A stretch of 64,000 nt of DNA from NCBI RefSeq assembly GCF_030732845.1, contig NZ_JASHKA010000003.1:124001-188000 (forward strand). The letters run 5' to 3'. The DNA is from Roseibium sp. MMSF_3544 (lineage in GTDB: Bacteria > Pseudomonadota > Alphaproteobacteria > Rhizobiales > Stappiaceae). This document shows, piece by piece, positions 8,283 to 16,417 of the stretch. The notes beneath the pieces were generated by a model. The model was given only the letters and a program-made list of their open reading frames with translations, searched no databases and was not told the origin of the DNA. The position numbers and the translations under genes were made by a program. Position 1 is the first letter of the stretch. Each line of letters opens with the position of its first letter.

Positions 8283-9176
8283 TCACCCCTTGCGCAGCTC
8301 ACCGGGCGTGACACCGATCTCGGCTTTCATGCGGCTTGTCATGTGGGCCTGGCTGGAAAATCCGGTCCGGAAAGCGACCTCGGCCAGCGGCATGGACGTC
8401 TGGAGAATGAGATCGCGGGCACGTTCAACACGCCGTTTCGCAAGATACTTAGACGGCGAAATACCAAGCTCGGTCTTGAACACCCGCGTGAAATGAAACG
8501 GGCTCATATCAATGGTCTGGGCGAGTTCCGTTAGCCGGAGTGAATCTCCGATCCTGTCCTCAATAAACTCCAGAACCGGTTTCATCACACATCCGGGCTT
8601 GACCCTGCTCAGATCGTCGACATAACCGGTCCGCGACCGCACCGCCCTCAGAATGCCGAGCCCGAGCAGATACGCGCGGCTGTCCATCTCGATGGAGGTT
8701 GGCGGATCCTCGCAATTGGCGGCGCGCTGAATGTAAGCCGCGGCGTCGCTGCCAGCTGCAGCATCGAAAAGCGCAAAAAAATCTTCCGGCTCCGCGATCG
8801 CCGCACCTTCAATCTCATCGGCTATCTCGCAAAGAAGGCCCTGGTTGAAGTAAAAATGCGCGTAGTCGACCGTGCCGCTCGAAGCGAAGACCCCGGCGCT
8901 GTTCGGCTTTTGAAGCGACAGCGCCCCCTGGCTTGCAATTGTCAGACCGTCATTCAAGTCAAGGCGGCGGGCATTCGCTCCGCCGATATGATAGGTCAGG
9001 ATGTAGTGGCCAACGCCGCTGAAATGAATTCCCTGACCCAGATTCGCCCGGTGCCGCACGGCAGGCATATTCCAGCGCTGGTCCACGCCGAAAATCTGCG
9101 GAACATCGTCCGGCGCACGTATTTCCCTGTAGACCCGGCAGTGCTCCGGCTCGTTTTGAAAGGCGTGACGACCCAT
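8283..9176 (-). CDS. AraC-family transcriptional regulator
   Basis: 297 residues. The N-terminal half is a cupin-like effector domain (GVGHYILTYHIGG; LSLQKPNSAG; VDYAHFYFNQ). Residues about 195-295 are the AraC double HTH: LRLTELAQTIDMSPFHFTRV then MPLAEVAFRTGFSSQAHMTS. It is divergent from the hydrolase-amidohydrolase operon at 9338 with a 160 bp spacer, so it is the prime candidate regulator of that operon. The inducer is unknown but is presumably the operon's substrate. Confidence 0.88.
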   Translation of the reverse strand: MGRHAFQNEPEHCRVYREIRAPDDVPQIFGVDQRWNMPAVRHRANLGQGIHFSGVGHYILTYHIGGANARRLDLNDGLTIASQGALSLQKPNSAGVFASSGTVDYAHFYFNQGLLCEIADEIEGAAIAEPEDFFALFDAAAGSDAAAYIQRAANCEDPPTSIEMDSRAYLLGLGILRAVRSRTGYVDDLSRVKPGCVMKPVLEFIEDRIGDSLRLTELAQTIDMSPFHFTRVFKTELGISPSKYLAKRRVERARDLILQTSMPLAEVAFRTGFSSQAHMTSRMKAEIGVTPGELRKG

Positions 9177-9337
9177 TGTTCAGTCCATGTTGACGCGCAG
9201 TAGCAGCACGCAAATCCAATGCGCAATTTCCTGTAAAACATATGCACTAAAGATGAAATAAATCCAGCTGAGAGCGCCTATCTCCTGTCTCATCCGAACC
9301 GGAAACCCTGTTCGCCCAAGATGTTATGGAGATTAAA

Positions 9338-10036
9338 ATGTCCGGGAACCTCGAACTGCTGACACCGCAGAACGCGCAGCTAATTTTCATCGATCACCAG
9401 CCGCAGATGGCTTTCGGCGTGCAATCGATCGACCGCCAGACCCTGAAAAACAATACGGTTGCCCTTGCCAAGTCAGCCAAGGTTTTCGACCTTCCGGTCA
9501 CGATCACAACGGTCGAGACCGACGGGTTTTCCGGCCACACGTACCCGGAGCTGTTGTCCGTCTTTCCAGAAGCGCCGCTGCTGGAGCGCACGTCCATGAA
9601 CTCCTGGGACGACCAGAAGGTGCGGGATGCGCTGGCAAAGAACGGCCGCAAGAAAGTTATCGTTTCCGGCCTTTGGACCGAAGTCTGCAACCTGATGTTC
9701 TCACTCGATGCGATCCGCGAGGGCGGTTACGAGATCTACATGGTGGAAGATGCCTCCGGCGGCACGTCCCGGAATGCGCACGACATGGCCATGCAACGCA
9801 TGATCCAGGCCGGCGTCGTGCCGGTGACCTGGCAGCAGGTCCTCCTGGAGCTGCAGCGTGACTGGGCCCGCAAGGAGACCTACGATCTGGTGCTCGATGT
9901 GGTCAAGGAGCACTCCGGTGCCTACGGCATGGGCGTCGATTACGCCTACACCATGGTTCACAAGGCACCAGAGCGCGTCGCTCATGGCGAACGCCTCGAC
10001 CCAATCCCGGCCCCAACTGCCGTTGCTGCTGAATAG
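9338..10036 (+). CDS. Isochorismatase-family cysteine hydrolase (YcaC-like)
   Basis: 232 residues from the ATG at 9338, with GGAG 6 bases upstream (formed by the sequence at an alternative ATG, 9326). The isochorismatase-like fold is clear: the catalytic Asp is in IFIDHQPQMAFGV, the Lys is in RKKVIVSGLWTEVC, and the nucleophile Cys is in TEVCNLMFSLDAIREGGYEIY. YcaC-type enzymes of unknown amide substrate have this layout. The ending PAPTAVAAE is low-complexity. It is first in an apparent operon with two amidohydrolases, XapX and an MFS exporter, under the divergent AraC regulator. Confidence 0.88.
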   Translation: MSGNLELLTPQNAQLIFIDHQPQMAFGVQSIDRQTLKNNTVALAKSAKVFDLPVTITTVETDGFSGHTYPELLSVFPEAPLLERTSMNSWDDQKVRDALAKNGRKKVIVSGLWTEVCNLMFSLDAIREGGYEIYMVEDASGGTSRNAHDMAMQRMIQAGVVPVTWQQVLLELQRDWARKETYDLVLDVVKEHSGAYGMGVDYAYTMVHKAPERVAHGERLDPIPAPTAVAAE

Positions 10037-10040
10037 CGCA

Positions 10041-10060
10041 GAAACCAGAAACCAGAAACC
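10041..10060 (+). repeat. Short tandem repeat GAAACCA x3
   Basis: Three near-identical 7 bp units (AGAAACC) directly after the hydrolase stop codon. Possibly a slipped-strand duplication with no evident role. Confidence 0.6.
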
Positions 10061-10065
10061 GGATG

Positions 10066-10090
10066 CCAGCGCCTGATTAACCGGCGCTGG
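10066..10090. other. Intergenic hairpin between hydrolase and Tat amidohydrolase
   Basis: Arms CCAGCGCC and GGCGCTGG separated by 9 bases. There is no T-run. Likely an mRNA-processing or attenuation stem that would lower expression of downstream genes relative to the hydrolase. Confidence 0.4.
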
Positions 10091-10148
10091 TAGCGGTTCC
10101 CCATCGACACACGATTAAACGCCGCTGCACAGCGGCAGGAGACAAGTC

Positions 10149-11945
10149 ATGCCTCTTCACCGCCGTCAGTTTCTCCAGGGCGCGTCCGCGCTTCTGGCCT
10201 CCAGCTCCCTGTCCACGGCCTTCGCCCAGGCCCAGGACAGTTTTGCGGACCTGGTCGTTCTTGACGGACGCATCACAACAATGGATCCCTCGCGCCCGGA
10301 GGCGACGGCACTTGCCGCGCGTGGCGGCCGGTTCATTGCCATCGGAGACGAAGCCGATGTTGCTCCGCTGATCGGCCCGTTCACACAGGTGATCCGCGCG
10401 AACAAGAAACGCGTCATTCCCGGTCTGATCGACAGCCACACGCACTCGATCCGCGGTGGCGTCAACTACAACCTTGAAGTTCGCTGGGACGCGGCGGACA
10501 GCCTGGAAGAAGCACTTCACCTTTTGCGCCTGCAAGCGGACCGGACACCCGAGGGCCAGTTCATCCGGGTCGCCGGCGGGTTTTCCGAATTCCAGTTCAA
10601 GGAAAAACGCCTGCCGACCATCGAGGAGCTCGACAGTGTCGCGCCGAACCATCCGGTTCTGATCCACTACCTGTACAAGATGACGCTGCTCAACAGCCGC
10701 GCGATCTCCTATTTCAATTACGATCAGGCCGATCACCCGACCTATCCGGGCGGGATCATCGAGAAGGACGAGACTGGCGCGTCAACGGGCCGGCTGCTGG
10801 CCGCACCGTCCGGGCTCTTGATGTACAAGACCCTCAGCCAGGCTCCCAAGCTGTCGATCCGCGACCAGATCAACTCCTCCATGCAATACATGGACGAGCT
10901 GAACTCACTGGGGATCACGTCCGTGTCGGATGCAGGCGGCGGCGGCATGGAGTTCCCGGATGCCGACCCCTACAAGGTCATCAATCATATGCACCGGGAA
11001 GGCCTGCTGACCACGCGTATCGGCTATCACACGTTCCCGCAGGTCAAAGGCCGCGAGTTCGACGACTACACGGACTGGACATCCCGCTTCACGCCGGGAA
11101 CCGGCGACGACATGCTGAAACTCGTAGGTGCCGGTGAAAACCTGACCTGGGCGTCTTACGACTACGAGATCTTCGGCGACCCGCGCCCGGAAATCGACCG
11201 GGATGCCGAAGAGATACAACACAAGATCATGACGCTTCTTGGCGAAAAAGGCTGGGCGTTCCGTCAGCACATCACCTACGACGAAACGGGTGACCGGCTG
11301 CTCAAGGTCTATGAAGACGTTGCCAAGGGGGCAGGTCTCGTCGATGGCTGGTTCGTTGACCACGTCGAGACCTTTTCGGAACGGAACCTGGAAAGGATCG
11401 CGGAACTCGGTGGCGGGATCGCGCTGCAGAACCGTCTCCAGTTCCAGGCCGAGGATTTCGTGCGCAACTACGGCCCGGAGAAGCTGAAGAAGACGCCGAA
11501 CTTCCGGTTCATTATGGATCTGGGCGTGCCGATGGGCGGGGGCACCGACGCGACCCGTGTGACCTCGTATAACCCCTGGTACTCGATCCAGTGGATGGCG
11601 ACCGGTCTCTCGCGCGGCGGCATGCGGATGTATGACGATGCCAACCTGCTCACACGTGAAGAAGCCCTGCGTGTCTGGACGACCGGCTCTTCCTGGTTCA
11701 CGGGGGATGGTGGCCGGAAGGGTGCAATCGCAGAAGGCCAGCTTGCGGATTTCGCGATCCTCGATCGCGACTACTTCGCGGTGACCGACGCGGAGATCGC
11801 GCGGATTACCTCCGCCCTGACCGCGGTCGACGGCAAGGTGGTCTTCGCCAAGGACGACCTGGCGCATCACGATCTGCGGCACGTACCACCGGTCAGCCCT
11901 GACTGGTCGCCTGTGATCACCTTTGGCGACACCCGGTCGCTGTAA
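10149..11945 (+). CDS. Tat-exported YtcJ-like amidohydrolase
   Basis: 598 residues. The N-terminus has a twin-arginine signal, HRRQFLQGASALLASSSLST with cleavage near AFAQAQ, so the folded metalloenzyme should work in the periplasm. The amidohydrolase_3 fold is evident: the metal HxH in VIPGLIDSHTHSIRGG, then FRQHITYDE, WFVDHVE, and the late Asp in GGGTDATRVTSYNPW. YtcJ-type enzymes hydrolyse cyclic amides, carbamates or N-acyl compounds; this substrate is not known. The strong similarity along its length to the next gene, which has no signal, indicates a tandem duplication split between compartments. Confidence 0.88.
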   Translation: MPLHRRQFLQGASALLASSSLSTAFAQAQDSFADLVVLDGRITTMDPSRPEATALAARGGRFIAIGDEADVAPLIGPFTQVIRANKKRVIPGLIDSHTHSIRGGVNYNLEVRWDAADSLEEALHLLRLQADRTPEGQFIRVAGGFSEFQFKEKRLPTIEELDSVAPNHPVLIHYLYKMTLLNSRAISYFNYDQADHPTYPGGIIEKDETGASTGRLLAAPSGLLMYKTLSQAPKLSIRDQINSSMQYMDELNSLGITSVSDAGGGGMEFPDADPYKVINHMHREGLLTTRIGYHTFPQVKGREFDDYTDWTSRFTPGTGDDMLKLVGAGENLTWASYDYEIFGDPRPEIDRDAEEIQHKIMTLLGEKGWAFRQHITYDETGDRLLKVYEDVAKGAGLVDGWFVDHVETFSERNLERIAELGGGIALQNRLQFQAEDFVRNYGPEKLKKTPNFRFIMDLGVPMGGGTDATRVTSYNPWYSIQWMATGLSRGGMRMYDDANLLTREEALRVWTTGSSWFTGDGGRKGAIAEGQLADFAILDRDYFAVTDAEIARITSALTAVDGKVVFAKDDLAHHDLRHVPPVSPDWSPVITFGDTRSL

Positions 11946-11954
11946 CAAACAATT

Positions 11955-11982
11955 GCGAGACCGGTCCTGGCACCGGTCTCGC
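11955..11982. other. Hairpin between the two amidohydrolase genes
   Basis: Perfect 11 bp arms GCGAGACCGGT / ACCGGTCTCGC with a 6-base loop, 9 bp after the first amidohydrolase stop. No T-run, so it is more likely an mRNA stability or partial-termination element inside the operon than a full terminator. Confidence 0.45.
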
Positions 11983-12016
11983 GACGACCTCGCTTCCCCG
12001 ATTCCAGAGAGATTTC

Positions 12017-13741
12017 ATGACCCACGCAGACCTGATCCTGACCAATGGAAAAGTCACGACCTTTGATGACCAGGACCGGGTCGCCGAGGCTGTTGCAATT
12101 GCAGGCGAAACGATTCTGGAAGTCGGTTCCGATCACGACATCATGCGGCTCAAGAGCAACGACACAAAGGTGATCGACCTTCAGGGCAAACGCGTGATTC
12201 CCGGCCTGATCGACAGCCACACGCATATCATCCGACAGGGCAACAACTTCGCCATGGAACTGAGGTGGGACAATGTTCCATCGCTTGCGGACGGACTTGC
12301 CATGCTCAAGGCACAGGCCCAGCGCACTCCGGCCGGACAGTGGATCCGGGTCGTCGGTGGCTGGTCCGCAGACCAGTTTGCTGAACGGCGGTTGCCGACC
12401 ATCGACGAGATCAATGCGGTCGCGCCGGATGTGCCTGTCTATGTGCTGCACCTTTATGATCGCGCGTGGCTGAACAAGGCCGCCCTGCGCGCGCTCGGGA
12501 TCGACAGCCACTATTACGAACCGTTCGTATCGGGCCGGCTGGAGCGCGACGACACCGGAAATCCGACAGGGCTGGCGCTTGCGCGTCCGAATGCGCAGCC
12601 GCTTTATGCGCTTCTCGACATGGCACCGAAGCTTGATTTCGAGCAGCAGATCCTGTCGACGAAACACTATTTCCGGGCTTTGAACGGGCTTGGCCTGACT
12701 TCGGCGCTCGATTGTGCCGGCGGCTTCCTGAACTACCCGGACGATTACGGCGTCATCACCGAGCTCAACCGCAGAGGTGAGCAGACCGTGCGTATCGGCT
12801 ACCAGCTATTCGCGCAGCGTCCGCTCTTTGAGCTCGACGACTTCAAGCGCTGGCACGACATGGTGAAACCTGACCAGGGCAACACTTACCTCAAGTGTGT
12901 CGGCGCCGGTGAAATGCTGGTCGCCTCCGCTTACGACTTCGAGGACTTTTCCTATCCCCGTCCCGAGTTGCCCAAACGTATGGAGGGCGATCTCAGGCCG
13001 GTGCTGGAATTCCTGCTCGAAAACCGGTGGCCGATCCGGTTCCACTGCACCTATGAAGAAAGCGCCCATCGCCTTCTTTCGGTGCTCGAAGAGATCGGAC
13101 GCGACAAAGGGCTGGAAGAGCTCAACTGGATCTTCGATCACGGCGAAACGATTTCGGAAAAAACCATGGAATGGGTCGCCCGCCTGGGCGGCGGCATTTC
13201 TTACCAGAACCGCATCGCTTTTCAGGCGACTGCCTTCCGCGAGCGCTACGGCGAAGAGGCGCTGCATGATGTCATGCCCGTCAAGAATATGATGGCTTCC
13301 GGCGTGCCGCTTGCGGCCGGGACAGATGCGACGCGCGTGTCGTCCTATAACCCCTGGCTTGCCATTCATTGGGCCGTCTCGGGCAAGGGCCGCGGCGGCG
13401 ACGTTATCTGGTTGGCCGACAATCGTCTGAGCCGCGAAGATGCCTTGCGCCACTGGACCGCAGCCGGTGCCTGGTTCAGCCGTGAACAGGGCATCAAGGG
13501 ACAGATCATGGCGGGTCAGCTTGCCGATCTCGCCGTGCTCGACCGGGATTACTTTGCCGTTGATGAAAGCGAGATTGCGGACATTACCTCGGACCTCACG
13601 CTGTCCGGCGGCAAGATCGTCCATGCCAAAGGTGCGCTCGCGGATTACGCGCCACCTGCGCTGGCAGAATTGCCGGACTGGTCGCCCGTCCCGTTCTTCG
13701 GTGCCCCTGGTGCGCCCGGCAACATCAACCTCCCTGCATGA
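12017..13741 (+). CDS. Cytosolic YtcJ-like amidohydrolase
   Basis: 574 residues without a signal peptide. It has the same landmarks as its neighbour: the N-terminal beta-sandwich (ADLILTNGKVTTFDDQDRVA), metal-binding VIPGLIDSHTHIIRQG, FHCTYEES, WIFDHGE, and AAGTDATRVSSYNPW. The closing part (GQLADLAVLDRDYFAVDESE) is the typical composite-domain end. AGAGAG precedes the ATG. A gene pair of one exported and one cytosolic paralogue suggests the substrate can be handled on both sides of the membrane, or that the two enzymes act on successive intermediates. The substrate is unknown. Confidence 0.88.
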   Translation: MTHADLILTNGKVTTFDDQDRVAEAVAIAGETILEVGSDHDIMRLKSNDTKVIDLQGKRVIPGLIDSHTHIIRQGNNFAMELRWDNVPSLADGLAMLKAQAQRTPAGQWIRVVGGWSADQFAERRLPTIDEINAVAPDVPVYVLHLYDRAWLNKAALRALGIDSHYYEPFVSGRLERDDTGNPTGLALARPNAQPLYALLDMAPKLDFEQQILSTKHYFRALNGLGLTSALDCAGGFLNYPDDYGVITELNRRGEQTVRIGYQLFAQRPLFELDDFKRWHDMVKPDQGNTYLKCVGAGEMLVASAYDFEDFSYPRPELPKRMEGDLRPVLEFLLENRWPIRFHCTYEESAHRLLSVLEEIGRDKGLEELNWIFDHGETISEKTMEWVARLGGGISYQNRIAFQATAFRERYGEEALHDVMPVKNMMASGVPLAAGTDATRVSSYNPWLAIHWAVSGKGRGGDVIWLADNRLSREDALRHWTAAGAWFSREQGIKGQIMAGQLADLAVLDRDYFAVDESEIADITSDLTLSGGKIVHAKGALADYAPPALAELPDWSPVPFFGAPGAPGNINLPA

Positions 13742-13758
13742 CCCCACCGGAGATAGAC

Positions 13759-14022
13759 ATGAACTACACACCTTATCTCGTCTCGTTGGCCATCGGACTT
13801 GGGGTTGGAGTCCTCTACGCCCTTCTCGGCACCCGTTCGCCGGCTCCCCCCGTGATCGCGCTTTTGGGGCTCCTCGGCATGCTTGTCGGTGAAACCGCGG
13901 TCTCGTGGGCAAAATCAAAACTGACCGCGCAGGAAGCGGCCGTCCATTGCCTTGACGGCAAATCCTTTGCGGTCGCGCCTGCCGCAACGGATGACCGGTC
14001 ACAGCCCAGCAAAACGGCCTGA
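13759..14022 (+). CDS. XapX domain small membrane protein
   Basis: 87 residues from the ATG at 13759, chosen because GGAGAT lies 7 bases upstream; the 13738 ATG overlaps the previous stop. The XapX (DUF1427) signature is present as VSLAIGLGVGVLYALLGTRSPAPP then IALLGLLGMLVGE, giving two transmembrane helices with a short PAPP turn. The polar tail of about 35 residues follows. XapX proteins are regularly found beside amidohydrolase, isochorismatase and xanthosine-permease genes but have no assigned function. Its place in this operon suggests a transport or coupling role. Confidence 0.85.
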   Translation: MNYTPYLVSLAIGLGVGVLYALLGTRSPAPPVIALLGLLGMLVGETAVSWAKSKLTAQEAAVHCLDGKSFAVAPAATDDRSQPSKTA

Positions 14023-14057
14023 CCAGGCCTCGACCTCGACACAGGACCGGTTTTCCG

Positions 14058-15692
14058 ATGACGGCAACGACAGAAGACAAAACCAAAGACGACCTGACCT
14101 CCAAGGGGGCAGCACCCGGCGGTGGGGCATGGAGCCCGTTTCGATCCCTGCCCTTTGCGATGCTTTGGACGGCAACTGTCGTCTCCAATGTCGGCACCTG
14201 GATGCATGATGTTGGTGCCGGTTGGCTGATGACGACATTGTCACCGAGCCCTGTCATGGTTTCATTGGTCCAGGCCGCGACGACCCTGCCTGTATTCCTG
14301 TTCGCTCTCGTTGCCGGTGCGGTCGCCGACATTGTCGACCGCCGGCTGCTACTCCTGATCGTCAACCTTCTGATGGGAGTGCTGGCCTGCCTCTTTGCGA
14401 TCCTTGTCGCAAGCGGCCAGGCAAGCGTGGAACTGCTCCTGATCTTTACGTTCCTGCTCGGCACCGGAGCCGCGTTTGCCGCGCCGGCCTGGCAGGCGAT
14501 TGTCCCGAGCCTCGTTCCGAAAAAAGACCTCGCAGCGGCGGTCGCGCTCAATTCCATGGGCATAAACATAAGCCGTGCTATCGGCCCGGCGCTTGCCGGG
14601 GTCCTGATAACCGCGGTCGGGCTGGCGTCACCCTTTGCCCTAAACGCTCTCAGTTTTGTCGGCATTCTGGCCGCACTTTTTTTCTGGAAGCCGGAGAAAA
14701 AGGCAGAAAAGCGATTGCCTCCCGAGCCCGTCTTCAGCGCGATCCAGACGGGATTGCGCTATGCACTGCACAGCCCTGCCCTCAAGGCGACGCTTGTGCG
14801 CGCCATCGCATTTTTCGTGTTTGCCAGCGCCTATTGGGCAATGCTGCCGCTGATCGCCAGGGACCTGCTCGAGGGTGGCCCCGGCCTTTACGGAATGTTG
14901 CTCGGGTGTGTCGGGGCCGGTGCGGTTCTTGGTGCTCTCCTTCTGCCGAAGGTCCGCAAACAGCTTGGATCGAACAATACGGTTGCCGCTGGAACCATTG
15001 GCACGGCGCTGGCTCTCGCCGTCTTTGCACTCGTGCCCTCGGCTCTCGCCGCGTATGCGGTCTCGTTGCTGGCCGGATTCGCGTGGATCGCCGTGCTTTC
15101 CAGCCTGAATGTTTCGGCGCAGGCTTCCTTGCCGGAATGGGTCCGCGCGCGCGGGCTTTCCATTTACCTGACAGTCTTTTTCGGTTCGATGAGCCTCGGC
15201 AGCGTGGTCTGGGGTCAGGTGGCGTCCTTCGCCGGTATTCCCGCTGCGTTGCTTGCAGCCGCACTCCTGTTGATTGCCGTCCTTGCGGTTGTCCGCAACG
15301 TGCCGTTGACCTCGGTTGGTTCGCTAGACCTCACACCCTCGGCACATTGGCCGGCGCCGGTAGTGTCAGGCGAGCTCGAACCGGATCGCGGTCCGGTGAT
15401 GATCCTGATCGAATACCATGTGGATCCAGCCGACAAGGAGGCCTTCCTTTCGGCGCTCCGACGCTTTTCCGCTGAACGCCGGCGCGACGGAGCGGTTGAC
15501 TGGAACGTTTTTCAGGACGCCGAAAACGATGCGCTCTGGACCGAAAGCTTCGTTGTCGCGAGCTGGCTTGATCACCTGCGTCAGCATGACCGCGTGACCA
15601 AAACGGATGCTGACCTTCAGGAAGACATCCGGAAGTTCCACCAAGGTGCCGAGGCGCCGAGGATCCGGCACCTGATTGCGCCTTCTCCATGA
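14058..15692 (+). CDS. MFS exporter (EntS-like, MFS_3) with C-terminal ABM-like domain
   Basis: 544 residues. Residues 20-420 form a 12-helix major facilitator of the MFS_3 group, with FRSLPFAMLWTATVVSNVGT at the start and the ALNSMGINISRAIGPALAG motif typical of these exporters. Residues about 440-540 form a soluble ferredoxin-like domain (MILIEYHVDPADKEAF; WNVFQDAENDALWTESFVVAS) similar to antibiotic biosynthesis monooxygenase domains; this tail is known in the subfamily. Last in the AraC-linked operon, it would export a product or toxic intermediate. The hairpin at 15755 may end the transcript. Confidence 0.85.
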   Translation: MTATTEDKTKDDLTSKGAAPGGGAWSPFRSLPFAMLWTATVVSNVGTWMHDVGAGWLMTTLSPSPVMVSLVQAATTLPVFLFALVAGAVADIVDRRLLLLIVNLLMGVLACLFAILVASGQASVELLLIFTFLLGTGAAFAAPAWQAIVPSLVPKKDLAAAVALNSMGINISRAIGPALAGVLITAVGLASPFALNALSFVGILAALFFWKPEKKAEKRLPPEPVFSAIQTGLRYALHSPALKATLVRAIAFFVFASAYWAMLPLIARDLLEGGPGLYGMLLGCVGAGAVLGALLLPKVRKQLGSNNTVAAGTIGTALALAVFALVPSALAAYAVSLLAGFAWIAVLSSLNVSAQASLPEWVRARGLSIYLTVFFGSMSLGSVVWGQVASFAGIPAALLAAALLLIAVLAVVRNVPLTSVGSLDLTPSAHWPAPVVSGELEPDRGPVMILIEYHVDPADKEAFLSALRRFSAERRRDGAVDWNVFQDAENDALWTESFVVASWLDHLRQHDRVTKTDADLQEDIRKFHQGAEAPRIRHLIAPSP

Positions 15693-15754
15693 CGCACCTG
15701 CGTGTCCGGAGCATTTGGTTCACGTCATCGGGAGCCCGCTGCGGATCAGGAGCG

Positions 15755-15776
15755 GCCAGGGTACGGACCCTGGCCT
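15755..15776. repeat. Hairpin containing an exact copy of the 1242-1255 motif
   Basis: GGCCAGGGT, 4-base loop ACGG, ACCCTGGCC. Its core at 15758-15771 (AGGGTACGGACCCT) is the exact reverse complement of the motif at 1242 and matches the MITE ends apart from the last bases. Lying 60 bp after the MFS gene it may act as a terminator, though no T-run follows. Confidence 0.5.
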
Positions 15777-15854
15777 CTCGAAATGACAGGTCTCCGTTTC
15801 GTCGTATACTTGCACCCGCAAACAAATAAGCAACTTCGAACGGGAGCAGGCGAC

Positions 15855-16151
15855 ATGGCCGGAAACATCACGACGGAGCAGGATTTTCTGGAGCAGGTGG
15901 CTGGAAAACGGCTGGTAGATGGCAACAGCTGGGTCATCATCAACCCCGACGGGACTGTCGAAGGCGTTGGACCGGACCAGCAACCGGTTTCGGGAACGTG
16001 GTCCTGGAGCGAAACTTTCTACCGACGTTCGATCCACTTCGACGGCAAGGATCTGCCAGAGGACCTGCAGGTTGTTTCCATCGACGGGGACAGAGTTTCT
16101 TTCGCACATCAGCGCGGCGCAGGCGAGACCATCACCTGGAGCATTGGCTAG
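15855..16151 (+). CDS. Small conserved-looking hypothetical protein
   Basis: 98 residues from the ATG at 15855, with GGGAG 8-9 bases upstream. I do not recognise the family. The protein is acidic and beta-rich (VIINPDGTVEGVG; GTWSWSETFYRRSIHF; VVSIDGDRVSFAHQRG), consistent with a small lipocalin-like or beta-barrel fold; 'GTWSWxxxxFCR...' patterns occur in dihydrodipicolinate reductase-like and stress-associated small proteins. No signal peptide or membrane helix. The TAG stop is formed by the CTAG end of the MITE-like element that follows, so the original C-terminus may have been altered by that insertion. Confidence 0.65.
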   Translation: MAGNITTEQDFLEQVAGKRLVDGNSWVIINPDGTVEGVGPDQQPVSGTWSWSETFYRRSIHFDGKDLPEDLQVVSIDGDRVSFAHQRGAGETITWSIG

Positions 16152-16417
16152 GGTCCGGACTCATAAATGAAGCCGATTTGGCGGCATAAATGGCGAAATC
16201 ACACAAGGAAGCGTGTGAAGAGCGGGCTTTATGCCCGGTCAAGCGCGTTGACGCTGCGAGGTGAAGCCATTTTGCCGTCCTTCGGATTTGACCGTTTTGG
16301 CCATCTGCTTCGTCGCGAAAGGCTTGAAAATGAACCACATTTCCTGCGCTTTCGCTCCTTGCCGCTGGTCAAAACGATCCAAACCAAATTGACTTCATTT
16401 ATGAGTCCGTACCCTAG
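16148..16417. mobile_element. MITE-like element with 25 bp terminal inverted repeats and CTAG ends
   Basis: 270 bp between two convergent genes. The left end reads CTAGGGTCCGGACTCATAAA then TGAAG; the reverse complement of the right end is the same 25 bases with one mismatch (GGGTAC for GGGTCC). The palindromic CTAG at each outer edge could be a target-site duplication. The interior contains no reading frame with recognisable homology, so mobility would need a transposase elsewhere. The element provides the TAG stop codons of both flanking genes (16149-16151 on plus, 16414-16416 on minus). Confidence 0.75.

Noticed and set aside
12806-14665. 619-codon minus-strand frame
   Set aside because: It overlaps two clear plus-strand genes (amidohydrolase, XapX) and the start of the MFS gene, and is low-complexity in composition.
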